From Lachnospiraceae bacterium UBA3282 (GTDB lineage: Bacteria; Bacillota; Clostridia; Lachnospirales; Lachnospiraceae), in assembly GCA_002361735.1 (NCBI GenBank), contig DETS01000093.1:727-24048 (forward strand): a stretch of 23,322 nt of DNA, given 5' to 3'. The stretch's first letter is position 1; each line of letters opens with the position of its first letter. Below, one piece after another: positions 14,364 to 21,519 of the stretch. The position numbers and the translations under genes were made by a program. Below the pieces are notes generated by a model. That model did not search any database. It worked only from the letters and a program-made list of their open reading frames with translations, and was not told the DNA's origin.

Positions 14364-14392
14364 TTGAATCATTTTGAATCACACTTGAATCA
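14364..14392. repeat. Three TTGAATCA direct repeats
   Basis: TTGAATCA occurs at 14364-14371, 14374-14381 and 14385-14392, with periods of 10 and 11 bp, so all copies face the same side of the helix. The rest of the 14169-14504 gap holds the right repeat copy, the terminator, and an inverted repeat TTGAATAAG (14428-14436) / CTTATTCAA (14456-14464) that may end the transporter operon but lacks a T-run. Confidence 0.5.
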
Positions 14393-14504
14393 CGTTATTC
14401 TTTTTCCCTCTAAAGCATCGGAAATCATTGAATAAGTCGCATCTTCCGAACATCCCTTATTCAACTACTTCCTTCTTTTCATAAGTTCATGGTCATATTA
14501 CTTA

Positions 14505-15395
14505 TTAGCCCTTAACTCCACCGAGTGTGATACCTTTTACAAAATACTTCTGTACAAAAGGATAAATGATAATAATTGGCAAGATACCTACTGTAGCCAT
14601 TGCCATTCTAACAGCTGCGAGAGGAATTGCACTTAAGCCAACATTTGCGTTCTGCACATTAGAACTTGACTGAGAAAGGAATTGAATATTCTGCATCATA
14701 CGATTTAGCAAATTCTGTACTGAATAGAGCTCTGTTCTCTTCGTGATGTAAATATATCCGTTCATCCAGTCGTTCCAATATGCAATACCAGCGAACAATG
14801 CAATGGTTGCAAGAATTGGTTTGGCTAAAGGAATAACAACACTTAGAAATGTTCTTGCCTCAGATGCACCATCAATATATGCTGCATCCAGAATTTCGTC
14901 TGGAATACTGGAAACAAAATAAGATTTCATCAGCATAACATTGAAGCCATTTAACAAAAGACCCGGAATCAATAATCCAAAGAAAGTATTATTAACATGG
15001 AAAATCTTTGTATAAATGATATAAGTAGGTACAAGACCACCATTAAACAACATAGAAAAAACTACAAAGAAGGTAATCAGTCCACGTCCTGGCATATCCT
15101 TCTTAGATATCGCATATGCCAACAATGTTGTTATAGTTAATGAACAAACGGTTCCAACAATGGTAAGTACAATAGATACACCATAAGCCCTTAAAACGGC
15201 ATTACCGGTTTTAAAGATATACTCATAAGCATATAAGCTGAGTTTGGAAGGAAAAAACGAATAACCTTCTGAAATCAATGTATTGTTATCTGTAATGGAA
15301 GACATAACCATAAGGAACATTGGCAGCAATGCAAGAACGGAAAGGAGAATCAGCACTGCATGGGCAAAAATTTGAAATCGTTTTTCACTTTTCAT
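14505..15395 (-). CDS. CUT1 sugar ABC transporter permease (YtcP/LplC/MalG-like)
   Basis: 296 residues with six predicted membrane segments. The cytoplasmic EAA-type loop that docks the ATPase is visible as EILDAAYIDGASEARTF followed by VIPLAKP. The C-terminus FVKGITLGGVKG is characteristic of the LplC/YtcP group. The ATG at 15395 has GGAGGAG upstream and begins 16 nt after the other permease gene. It forms a heterodimeric membrane channel with the product of that gene. No ATP-binding gene follows, so a shared MsmK/UgpC-like ATPase encoded elsewhere is expected, as is usual for this group in Firmicutes. Confidence 0.92.
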   Translation of the reverse strand: MKSEKRFQIFAHAVLILLSVLALLPMFLMVMSSITDNNTLISEGYSFFPSKLSLYAYEYIFKTGNAVLRAYGVSIVLTIVGTVCSLTITTLLAYAISKKDMPGRGLITFFVVFSMLFNGGLVPTYIIYTKIFHVNNTFFGLLIPGLLLNGFNVMLMKSYFVSSIPDEILDAAYIDGASEARTFLSVVIPLAKPILATIALFAGIAYWNDWMNGYIYITKRTELYSVQNLLNRMMQNIQFLSQSSSNVQNANVGLSAIPLAAVRMAMATVGILPIIIIYPFVQKYFVKGITLGGVKG

Positions 15396-15411
15396 TTACT
15401 TCTCCTCCTTT

Positions 15412-16347
15412 TTAGAACAACGCATTGTCAGGATCCAGCTTCCGAACAATTAAGTTTGCCGCAAGAATAAAGATGAATCCAACTACAGACTGGTACAAAC
15501 CTGCTGCAGAAGCCATAGATATATCGCCAAGTTCCAGCAAACCTCTGTATACGTAAGTATCAATTGTATTAGTTACTGCGAACAACGCTCCCTGATTCTG
15601 AGGCACCTGATAGAATAGACCGAAATCTGAGTAAAAAATACGGCCAACTGCCAAAAGTGTCATCATGATAATTGTCGGTCTGAGCAAAGGAATGGTGATT
15701 TTACGAACCTGTGCCCATTTACCAGCACCATCAATAGACGCAGATTCATAAATGCTGCGATCAATTCCTAAAATAGCAGAAAGATAAATGATACAATTGT
15801 AACCGATTACTTTCCATGCGTTAACAAATACTAAAATAAACGGCCAATATTGCTTCTGCATGTACCATTGTATAGGTTCCTTTCCCAACGCTGACAATAT
15901 AGTGTTGTTAATGAATCCATTATCATTGGATAGGAAACCAAATACCAGGTAGCTCACGATAACCATGGAAATCATAAATGGTAACAAAATAATTATCTGA
16001 TAGATTCTCTTTAATTTTGAAGTCATTTCCGCCAGTAATATTGCGACAAACACAGCCAGTAGCGTATTAACAATAATGAAAACAATATTGTAAAGAATTG
16101 TATTTCTTGTAATGACAAAAGCGTCTTTTGTTGCGAACAAATACTTAAAATTCTTAAATCCTACGTTCTTTGATCCAAAAATACCTTTCTTGGCATTATA
16201 CTTCTTAAAAGCCAGAACCAATCCAGGCAAAGGCATATAGTTATTAACAAAAAGGTATAACAGTCCCGGCAAAGCCATAATGTACAATGGAATATACCTA
16301 ATCAATCTTTTTTTCAGATTTTTCTCCTTTTTTCCCGTCATCTTCAT
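15412..16347 (-). CDS. CUT1 sugar ABC transporter permease (LplB/YteP-like)
   Basis: 311 residues. A basic N-terminus (KKEKNLKKR) is followed by six membrane segments. The first loop contains NYMPLPGLVLAFKKYN, typical of LplB/YteP. The EAA loop is ESASIDGAGKWAQVRKITIPLLRP. The ATG at 16347 has AAAGGA upstream; a second ATG two codons later is possible. The end LDPDNALF also fits this group. It lies between the binding-protein gene and the second permease, and a hairpin (16375-16398) separates it from the binding-protein gene. Confidence 0.92.
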   Translation of the reverse strand: MKMTGKKEKNLKKRLIRYIPLYIMALPGLLYLFVNNYMPLPGLVLAFKKYNAKKGIFGSKNVGFKNFKYLFATKDAFVITRNTILYNIVFIIVNTLLAVFVAILLAEMTSKLKRIYQIIILLPFMISMVIVSYLVFGFLSNDNGFINNTILSALGKEPIQWYMQKQYWPFILVFVNAWKVIGYNCIIYLSAILGIDRSIYESASIDGAGKWAQVRKITIPLLRPTIIMMTLLAVGRIFYSDFGLFYQVPQNQGALFAVTNTIDTYVYRGLLELGDISMASAAGLYQSVVGFIFILAANLIVRKLDPDNALF

Positions 16348-16374
16348 AAGAACGAGTCCTTTCTATTGAATATT

Positions 16375-16398
16375 GGAGCCGACGTTTCCGCCGGCTCC
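16375..16398 (-). terminator. Intercistronic hairpin between binding protein and permease genes
   Basis: GGAGCCG (16375-16381) and CGGCTCC (16392-16398) form a 7-bp GC-rich stem with no T-run on the minus strand. Such hairpins commonly stabilise the binding-protein mRNA or reduce read-through into permease genes. Here it is a likely attenuator rather than a full stop. Confidence 0.5.
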
Positions 16399-16440
16399 GC
16401 CATGTTCAACTTATTTTATTGAAAATTCCTTTTACTTCTC

Positions 16441-18075
16441 TTATTTAGCCCACTCATTAAGTGCTTCCTGTTTAGCATCCATATACTCTTGGAGACCAGC
16501 AGCATATAAAGCGTCATTTAACTGCTTTAATCCCGTTTCAGGATCTACAAAACCGTAAACAATCTGAGGTCCAAACTCTTTATATGCGTTCTGCAAAGCT
16601 GTAAACTCAGCAGCATAATCGCTGTTATCCCATGTAAAGCCAAGAGCTTTCGATTTAACCGGACAGTTATCATTAAACGCAGCTGTCTGCTCACCAACGT
16701 CGATCGGGTCACCTTCCCAAACATGTGCTGCATACTGATTAGGCATCAGCCACAAAACATTAGGATAGTACTCAGAATTATCAGGATTTACGCCTTCAGC
16801 CCAATTAATGGATGTATCTGCATTAACAACATACTCAACGCCTTCTTCGCCCCAGCAGGCTAAGTTAGCAACGACCGGATCTGTGTACAATAAGTTCAGA
16901 ACCTGCATAGCCGCTATCGGATCTTCTGTAGCCTGATTCATACACCAGGGGAAGGCAGATACCGCGGAAGATCCCATGAAAGCATCACCGACATCAAAGA
17001 TGGTCATATCACGACCACACTCACCATTAATCTGGTTTTGATAAGCAGGTTTTGCCTGAGCCATCATGGCCATGTATGCACCGGATTTGATTCTGGAAGA
17101 AGCCCCATTGTCATCCGTCATAGCATCACCAGAAATGTAACCAGCCTGGTTCCATCTGTAAGCTCTGTCAGCCCATTCTTTAAAAAGATCAGACTCATAT
17201 ACGTTTTCGACTTCAAGGCTGTTAGCAGGATCAAGCAAGCATCCGAAGTAATCTCCGGCGATATTATCCACACAACTGCCCTGTGTTAATAAGTTATCCT
17301 GTGTAGAGTAAACAATCTTGTCAGGATATGCTTCATGAATTGCCGCGAACATCTCATCAACGTCATCCCACGTCGCTTTATTGTAACCAAGATCATCTTT
17401 TTCAAACTTGGAAAGATCTACGCCAGCGCCTTCAAGATACTCTGTACCGATAAGAATACATGCTGTCTGAATCGCGTAGTCTTTAATAGGTGGAACACCG
17501 TATAAAGTACCGCCCACACGGCAAGCATCCAGATAATCTGTTCTAATTAGACTTTTCAGTTCTGCACCATAGTTATCAAGTAAACCGTCCTCCTCAAGAT
17601 CCGCTGTATATCCATTGTTAACACATGTCATGTATCCAGGTCCACATGTAGAGAACAAATCAACCTGCTCGCCAGAAGAAAGCATCAATTTCAAATCTTC
17701 TGTATAAGCCGCAGCATCGATAATCAATAATTCCATGTCAACGCCAAGTTTCTCTCTTGTGTACTCGCTAAGCTTAGCATTTACACGATCAAGACCAGCC
17801 GGAGCTCCTGTCCAATCAAAGAAAGAAACAACCACTTTCTCATATTCGCCAGATGCCTGTGCCTTTGCTTTTCTGTCAGCAATCGCCTGCTCTGCAAGCG
17901 AAAGTTCTCCGTCTGCCGTTTCTACTGTCGCTTCCTCTTTTGTCTCAGCGGAAGCCTCCTCTTTTTTTTCAGCCGTGCCAGCTGTCGGTGTGCTATCTGC
18001 CGCATCACCACATCCCGCTAATGATGTAGTCAACATTGCGGCCAATAACAGAGTTGCAAGTGCTTTCTTTTTCAT
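16441..18075 (-). CDS. Extracellular solute-binding lipoprotein (LplA/YtcQ-like)
   Basis: 544 residues. A signal peptide ends in lipobox LAGC with Cys22 as lipid anchor, followed by a Glu/Ala/Thr-rich flexible linker (about 28-60). The mature domain begins about residue 75 with VVVSFFDWTGAP and has the size of large family 1 binding proteins that capture oligosaccharides. Sequence such as VPPIKDYAIQT and YVVNADTSINWAEGVNP supports the YtcQ/LplA group. The ATG at 18075 has AGGAGGG upstream. It is first in its operon, behind a consensus promoter and a LacI-type operator. The sugar is unknown; no glycosidase or lyase is adjacent in the operon. Confidence 0.92.
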   Translation of the reverse strand: MKKKALATLLLAAMLTTSLAGCGDAADSTPTAGTAEKKEEASAETKEEATVETADGELSLAEQAIADRKAKAQASGEYEKVVVSFFDWTGAPAGLDRVNAKLSEYTREKLGVDMELLIIDAAAYTEDLKLMLSSGEQVDLFSTCGPGYMTCVNNGYTADLEEDGLLDNYGAELKSLIRTDYLDACRVGGTLYGVPPIKDYAIQTACILIGTEYLEGAGVDLSKFEKDDLGYNKATWDDVDEMFAAIHEAYPDKIVYSTQDNLLTQGSCVDNIAGDYFGCLLDPANSLEVENVYESDLFKEWADRAYRWNQAGYISGDAMTDDNGASSRIKSGAYMAMMAQAKPAYQNQINGECGRDMTIFDVGDAFMGSSAVSAFPWCMNQATEDPIAAMQVLNLLYTDPVVANLACWGEEGVEYVVNADTSINWAEGVNPDNSEYYPNVLWLMPNQYAAHVWEGDPIDVGEQTAAFNDNCPVKSKALGFTWDNSDYAAEFTALQNAYKEFGPQIVYGFVDPETGLKQLNDALYAAGLQEYMDAKQEALNEWAK

Positions 18076-18115
18076 TAATTAGCCCTCCTAATTTATAAGC
18101 AGAATAACTCTGCAT

Positions 18116-18137
18116 TGATAAAACATTTCGTTAAGTT
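18116..18137 (+). promoter_or_regulatory. Second LacI-type operator, inverted copy
   Basis: Reads TGATAAAACATTTCGTTAAG on the plus strand, matching the operator at 18200-18221 read on the opposite strand (RRTAAAACRTTTCGYTAA). It lies in the leader, about 85 bp from the first site. Confidence 0.55.
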
Positions 18138-18199
18138 TGCTATCTTCTCCATGCATCTCACATATTTAGCAATATCATAAAAAGAGATTAACAAGCACA

Positions 18200-18221
18200 T
18201 TTAGCGAAACGTTTTACCTAT
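18200..18221 (-). promoter_or_regulatory. LacI-type operator at the transport operon start site
   Basis: Minus strand AGGTAAAACGTTTCGCTAAA with the AAACGTTT core (18207-18214) typical of LacI-family operators. It lies directly after the -10 box, where bound repressor would block initiation. Confidence 0.7.
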
Positions 18222-18228
18222 TACATTT

Positions 18229-18257
18229 ATTATATCTATGGCGCAAAAACCTGTCAA
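18229..18257 (-). promoter_or_regulatory. Consensus promoter of the sugar transport operon
   Basis: Minus strand: -35 TTGACA (18257-18252), 17-bp spacer, -10 TATAAT (18234-18229). A second TTGACA copy sits 9 bp further upstream. The leader is about 146 nt. The gap 18076-18404 holds this promoter, two operators and the regulator terminator, and no gene. Confidence 0.88.
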
Positions 18258-18317
18258 TATGTCAATTTATATCTATATATACATTGTCATTTGTGCACAT
18301 TCAACAATTAATACTTG

Positions 18318-18354
18318 CAAAAAAATAACGTATCGCCATATTAGGCGATACGTT
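18318..18354 (-). terminator. Terminator of the LacI-family gene
   Basis: AACGTATCGCC (18327-18337) and GGCGATACGTT (18344-18354) form a perfect 11-bp stem with a 6-nt loop. On the minus strand a TTATTTTTTT run follows. It lies about 50 nt after the regulator stop codon. Confidence 0.85.
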
Positions 18355-18404
18355 TTACCTGTGTCCTGTCTAATTAATCCATAATCACACGTGAATATCT
18401 GATT

Positions 18405-19496
18405 TTACTTTTCAATACGTTTTACAGATGCCCTCTCTATTAATTTACAAGGTATTTTTGTATTCTTTTGCTCGATAGCCCTCTCATTTTGTTCTGTATT
18501 TTCACACATATTAATAATCTGCTCTGCAGCCTGATACCCAATTTCTTCCAGAGGAAGCGCTATCGTCGTCAGTTTTGGGTACAGATAGGATGCGATTTCC
18601 TGATTATCATATCCAACAACAGAAATATCCTCCCCAGGCATCTTTCCCGCTCTCTTTATTGCTTCATATGCGCCGGCTGCAATTGCATCAGACATACAAA
18701 ATACCGCCGTTACATCATCCGCAGCCCCATCATCGATTAACTTTTTCATTCCGTCATATCCACCTTCATAGTTCCAAGAGCAATATACTACAAGGTTTGG
18801 ATTGAATAGTTCTTTCGCCTCAAAAAAAGCCTTCTGCACTCCCATCATTCGATTGATTGTATGCGTATTATCAAATTCACCACCCAATACAGCAATTTTC
18901 TTATGACCCATACGCATCAAGTATTTAACTGCTTCACATCCGCCATATTCATCATTTAGGCGAAAAGTAGGGATTTTCATATCATTCGTATAAGAATAAG
19001 CCATAACAATCGGAATATTACCAGGAAAATCTACGCCAACAATCTCATGTTCATGACCGCCTATATAAATGATTCCATCGGTATTTAATGAATTCATCTT
19101 GACTAGAACAGGACGTAATGCCTGCATATACAGTCTTTGATCGCGCATCCATTGCCCATGCCATCTGCCATTCAAACGCATATTTTCAATGACAACATTA
19201 TATCCGTGTTCTTCACAACAATTCATCAATCCTTCAATCATAGATGCAGAACTAAAGACAATCAAATCTTCTACTATCACTCCAATTGTCTTTGTATTGA
19301 CTGCTCGAAGACTTTTCGCAAGATAATTAGGTTTATATCCAACTCTTTCTACCGTTTCTTTAATTCTGGCCGCCACGTCGTCGCTCGCCTTATTGCTTTT
19401 TCCATTCAATACATTGGAAACCGTGGAAACAGAAACGCCACACATTGAAGCAATATCCCTTATTGTCACACTGCCTTCTGCCCTTGTTTTATTCAT
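18405..19496 (-). CDS. LacI/GalR-family transcriptional regulator
   Basis: 363 residues. N-terminal helix-turn-helix VTIRDIASMCGVSVSTVSNVLNG (about 10-32) followed by the hinge helix segment YKPNYLAKSLR. The periplasmic-binding-protein-like effector domain starts TKTIGVIVEDL (about 68-78) and includes YIGGHEHE, MGHKKIAVLGG and ISVVGYDNQEIASYL. The ligand is probably the sugar imported by the downstream transporter. The ATG at 19496 has only a weak ribosome-binding site. It lies upstream of the transport operon on the same strand but has its own promoter and terminator. Operators with an AAACGTTT core near the transport promoter are its probable targets. Confidence 0.93.
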   Translation of the reverse strand: MNKTRAEGSVTIRDIASMCGVSVSTVSNVLNGKSNKASDDVAARIKETVERVGYKPNYLAKSLRAVNTKTIGVIVEDLIVFSSASMIEGLMNCCEEHGYNVVIENMRLNGRWHGQWMRDQRLYMQALRPVLVKMNSLNTDGIIYIGGHEHEIVGVDFPGNIPIVMAYSYTNDMKIPTFRLNDEYGGCEAVKYLMRMGHKKIAVLGGEFDNTHTINRMMGVQKAFFEAKELFNPNLVVYCSWNYEGGYDGMKKLIDDGAADDVTAVFCMSDAIAAGAYEAIKRAGKMPGEDISVVGYDNQEIASYLYPKLTTIALPLEEIGYQAAEQIINMCENTEQNERAIEQKNTKIPCKLIERASVKRIEK

Positions 19497-19568
19497 TTCA
19501 CTACTTTAAATCAACAATCTCTTGCTGATTCTTATTCTAACCCCCCATAGCAAATAATTTTACTATGC

Positions 19569-19596
19569 ATTTTACCATATATTTTTAGTTTGTAAA
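19569..19596 (-). promoter_or_regulatory. Promoter of the LacI-family gene
   Basis: Minus strand: -35 TTTACA (19596-19591), 16-bp spacer, -10 TAAAAT (19574-19569). Confidence 0.6.
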
Positions 19597-19606
19597 TATA
19601 TTGAGT

Positions 19607-19622
19607 GAAAAAACGTTTTTCT
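19607..19622. promoter_or_regulatory. Possible autoregulatory operator
   Basis: An AAAAACGTTTTT palindrome centred at 19614/19615 lies just upstream of the -35 of the regulator gene. The core resembles the transport operators. The rest of the gap up to 19770 shows nothing clear. Confidence 0.35.
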
Positions 19623-19770
19623 TTGTGCAATACTGTAGAATTTTTCCCCTCTTATTTTGTCATATATGCCTTGTATGCCTTGCGCTCACCTTCCCCATCT
19701 TGATATTAGAAAAGGTTACATCGACAATTCAGTTTCAGAATCTCGAACAGCACAAAAATGTATACTTACT

Positions 19771-21234
19771 TTATTCTTCTAACCCCCGCCTGTCTTCCTC
19801 GCACTTTACCCGGTAAATCCGACGCAATGAATCATTGATCCGTTCTTCCGAAATCGTGCCATCCTGCACTGCCGCCAGAACTGCCTCATAAGCTTTATTA
19901 TAATCTTCCGGCATCAAAAGCATATCCGCCCCTGCCTCTATGGCCATCACAGCCGCGTCCTCCGGCGAATAATAATCAGTAATAGCCTTCATATTCAGCG
20001 CATCTGTAATGATCACACCTTCAAACCCCAGTTCATTTCTCAAAATATCCGTTATCATCTTTTCCGACAGGGAGCTGGGCAGAGAATTTGGATCCACTGA
20101 CGGTGCAACCACATGACTGACCATCACAAAATCCGCCCCCGCCTCTATGCCTGCCTGAAAAGGAATAAAATCAGAAGCCCTCATCTCATCCAGCGTTTTC
20201 GTAATTTCTGTCCAGGTCTCATGGGTATCTTCCGTTGCCTCTCCCAACCCCGGAAAATGTTTCAGGCAGGAGCTCACCCCCGTACTTTCCAATCCTGTCA
20301 CAAAATTACTGACCATTTCGGCGGCAGCCTCAGGGTCAGAGCCAAAAGACCGATCTCCCAACACGCTATTACCACCCTCCGGCACCACATCCGCCACAGG
20401 CGCAAAATCAAGATTAAATCCTATTTCTTTCAAATAGGATCCAATTACCACCCCGCCTTCCTGTGCTTTGGCGGGATCTCCTCCTTCTCCGATTGATGCC
20501 ATGGAATCCACCTTAGTCACTTCTACACTGCTGTTTGCTACCCGGCTGACTGATCCGCCTTCCTCATCCACTGCCAGGAAAATCCTGTAATTGCTCATGG
20601 TTTTGGTTTTGGATAGCATATCCTTGATCTGTTCCTCATCCAATATATTCTGTCCAAAATAAATCAGTCCTCCGACCGGATACTGACTGAGCGCCTCCTG
20701 CGTCCCTGTGCCTGCTTGGGTAGCTGTTGTCACGCCAGTGATAGCTTCCGGTGTTACGATGAAAAGACCGGCAATTTTATCCTCTAACGGCATATCGGCA
20801 ATAGAAGTCTCTACCATTTCCTCATAGATATCCTCATCGTTTTCTTCCACTACCGGCTCCGGCGTATCAATCACTACTTCTTCCGCCTCCTGTTCCTCCG
20901 CTTCCTCCTGCTGTTTTACGAGTTCTTCTGCCTGTTTCTTTTCCTTCAGTGCAGAAGCCGCCTTACTTCCAAGAAGTATGCCGCCTGTCACCAAGGCCAA
21001 AAAAAAGATCAGAACTACAGAGTAGGCTATCACCTGATTACGTACACGTCTCTTATGACGATATTCGCGTCTGTCTTCTTCATCTTCTTCCTCATCATCC
21101 TCGTCGTCATCTTCATCGTCGTCATCTTCATCGTCATCGTCATCTTCATCGTCTAATTCTTCATCATCCTCGAAGTCTTCTTCATCATAGTCCTCTTCTG
21201 AGCGTCCTTTTCTCCTGTTAAACAGCTTTCCCAT
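19771..21234 (-). CDS. Membrane-anchored family 3 glycosidase (NagZ-like) with polyacidic N-terminal tail
   Basis: 487 residues from the ATG at 21234 (AAAGGA about 11 nt upstream). An in-frame ATG at 21288 has no usable ribosome-binding site. Layout: MGKLFNRRKGRS; residues 13-54, where 39 of 42 are Asp or Glu; a basic stretch RREYRHKRRVRN; one transmembrane helix (about 68-90); a Lys/Glu-rich stalk (about 95-145); then the catalytic barrel. Basic residues before the helix predict cytoplasmic N-terminus and external catalytic domain. The barrel has the NagZ-type KHFPG (325-329) with Asp336 and His338 in EDTHE, and nucleophile Asp411 in IITDALNMKA. Such enzymes remove N-acetylglucosamine from cell-wall fragments; this substrate is inferred. 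No second GH3 C-terminal domain is present. Confidence 0.9.
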   Translation of the reverse strand: MGKLFNRRKGRSEEDYDEEDFEDDEELDDEDDDDDEDDDDEDDDEDDEEEDEEDRREYRHKRRVRNQVIAYSVVLIFFLALVTGGILLGSKAASALKEKKQAEELVKQQEEAEEQEAEEVVIDTPEPVVEENDEDIYEEMVETSIADMPLEDKIAGLFIVTPEAITGVTTATQAGTGTQEALSQYPVGGLIYFGQNILDEEQIKDMLSKTKTMSNYRIFLAVDEEGGSVSRVANSSVEVTKVDSMASIGEGGDPAKAQEGGVVIGSYLKEIGFNLDFAPVADVVPEGGNSVLGDRSFGSDPEAAAEMVSNFVTGLESTGVSSCLKHFPGLGEATEDTHETWTEITKTLDEMRASDFIPFQAGIEAGADFVMVSHVVAPSVDPNSLPSSLSEKMITDILRNELGFEGVIITDALNMKAITDYYSPEDAAVMAIEAGADMLLMPEDYNKAYEAVLAAVQDGTISEERINDSLRRIYRVKCEEDRRGLEE

Positions 21235-21344
21235 ATTAAAACCGTATCCTTTCCATATCCTGTGACTGTGAACTGTCGATTGTATCATTCTCTTTTATGG
21301 TTCTTACGCCATTATCTGTATGTAAAACATTCCAACATACAATA

Positions 21345-21369
21345 TATAGTATAATGCAATTATACTATA
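21345..21369. other. 11-bp AT-only palindrome upstream of the glycosidase gene
   Basis: TATAGTATAAT (21345-21355), GCA, ATTATACTATA (21359-21369). It contains -10-like hexamers on both strands, without a good -35 for the glycosidase gene. It may be an operator or a promoter with overlapping symmetry. The rest of 21235-21461 shows no gene. Confidence 0.5.
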
Positions 21370-21461
21370 ACCTATTTTGATAAAAAAAGCCACCATATTT
21401 TTTCTTTTTCCCCTAAATTACCAGCACCTTTCCATTACAGGCTGCCTATCTGCCATACAAC

Positions 21462-21499
21462 AAAAGCGTCTCGGGTTAACTGATCCCCAAGACGCTTTT
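21462..21499 (-). terminator. Flagellin terminator
   Basis: AAAAGCGTCT (21462-21471) pairs with AGACGCTTTT (21490-21499), with inner GGG/CCC pairing around the loop. The minus strand ends in GCTTTTGTTG. It lies about 20 nt after the flagellin stop. Confidence 0.85.
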
Positions 21500-21519
21500 C
21501 TTTCATCCAATTTCTAACA

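Noticed and set aside
19601..19816. Plus-strand 71-residue ORF between the regulator and glycosidase genes
   Set aside because: Lacks an SD, overlaps the promoter region of the regulator and the end of the glycosidase gene, and resembles nothing recognisable.
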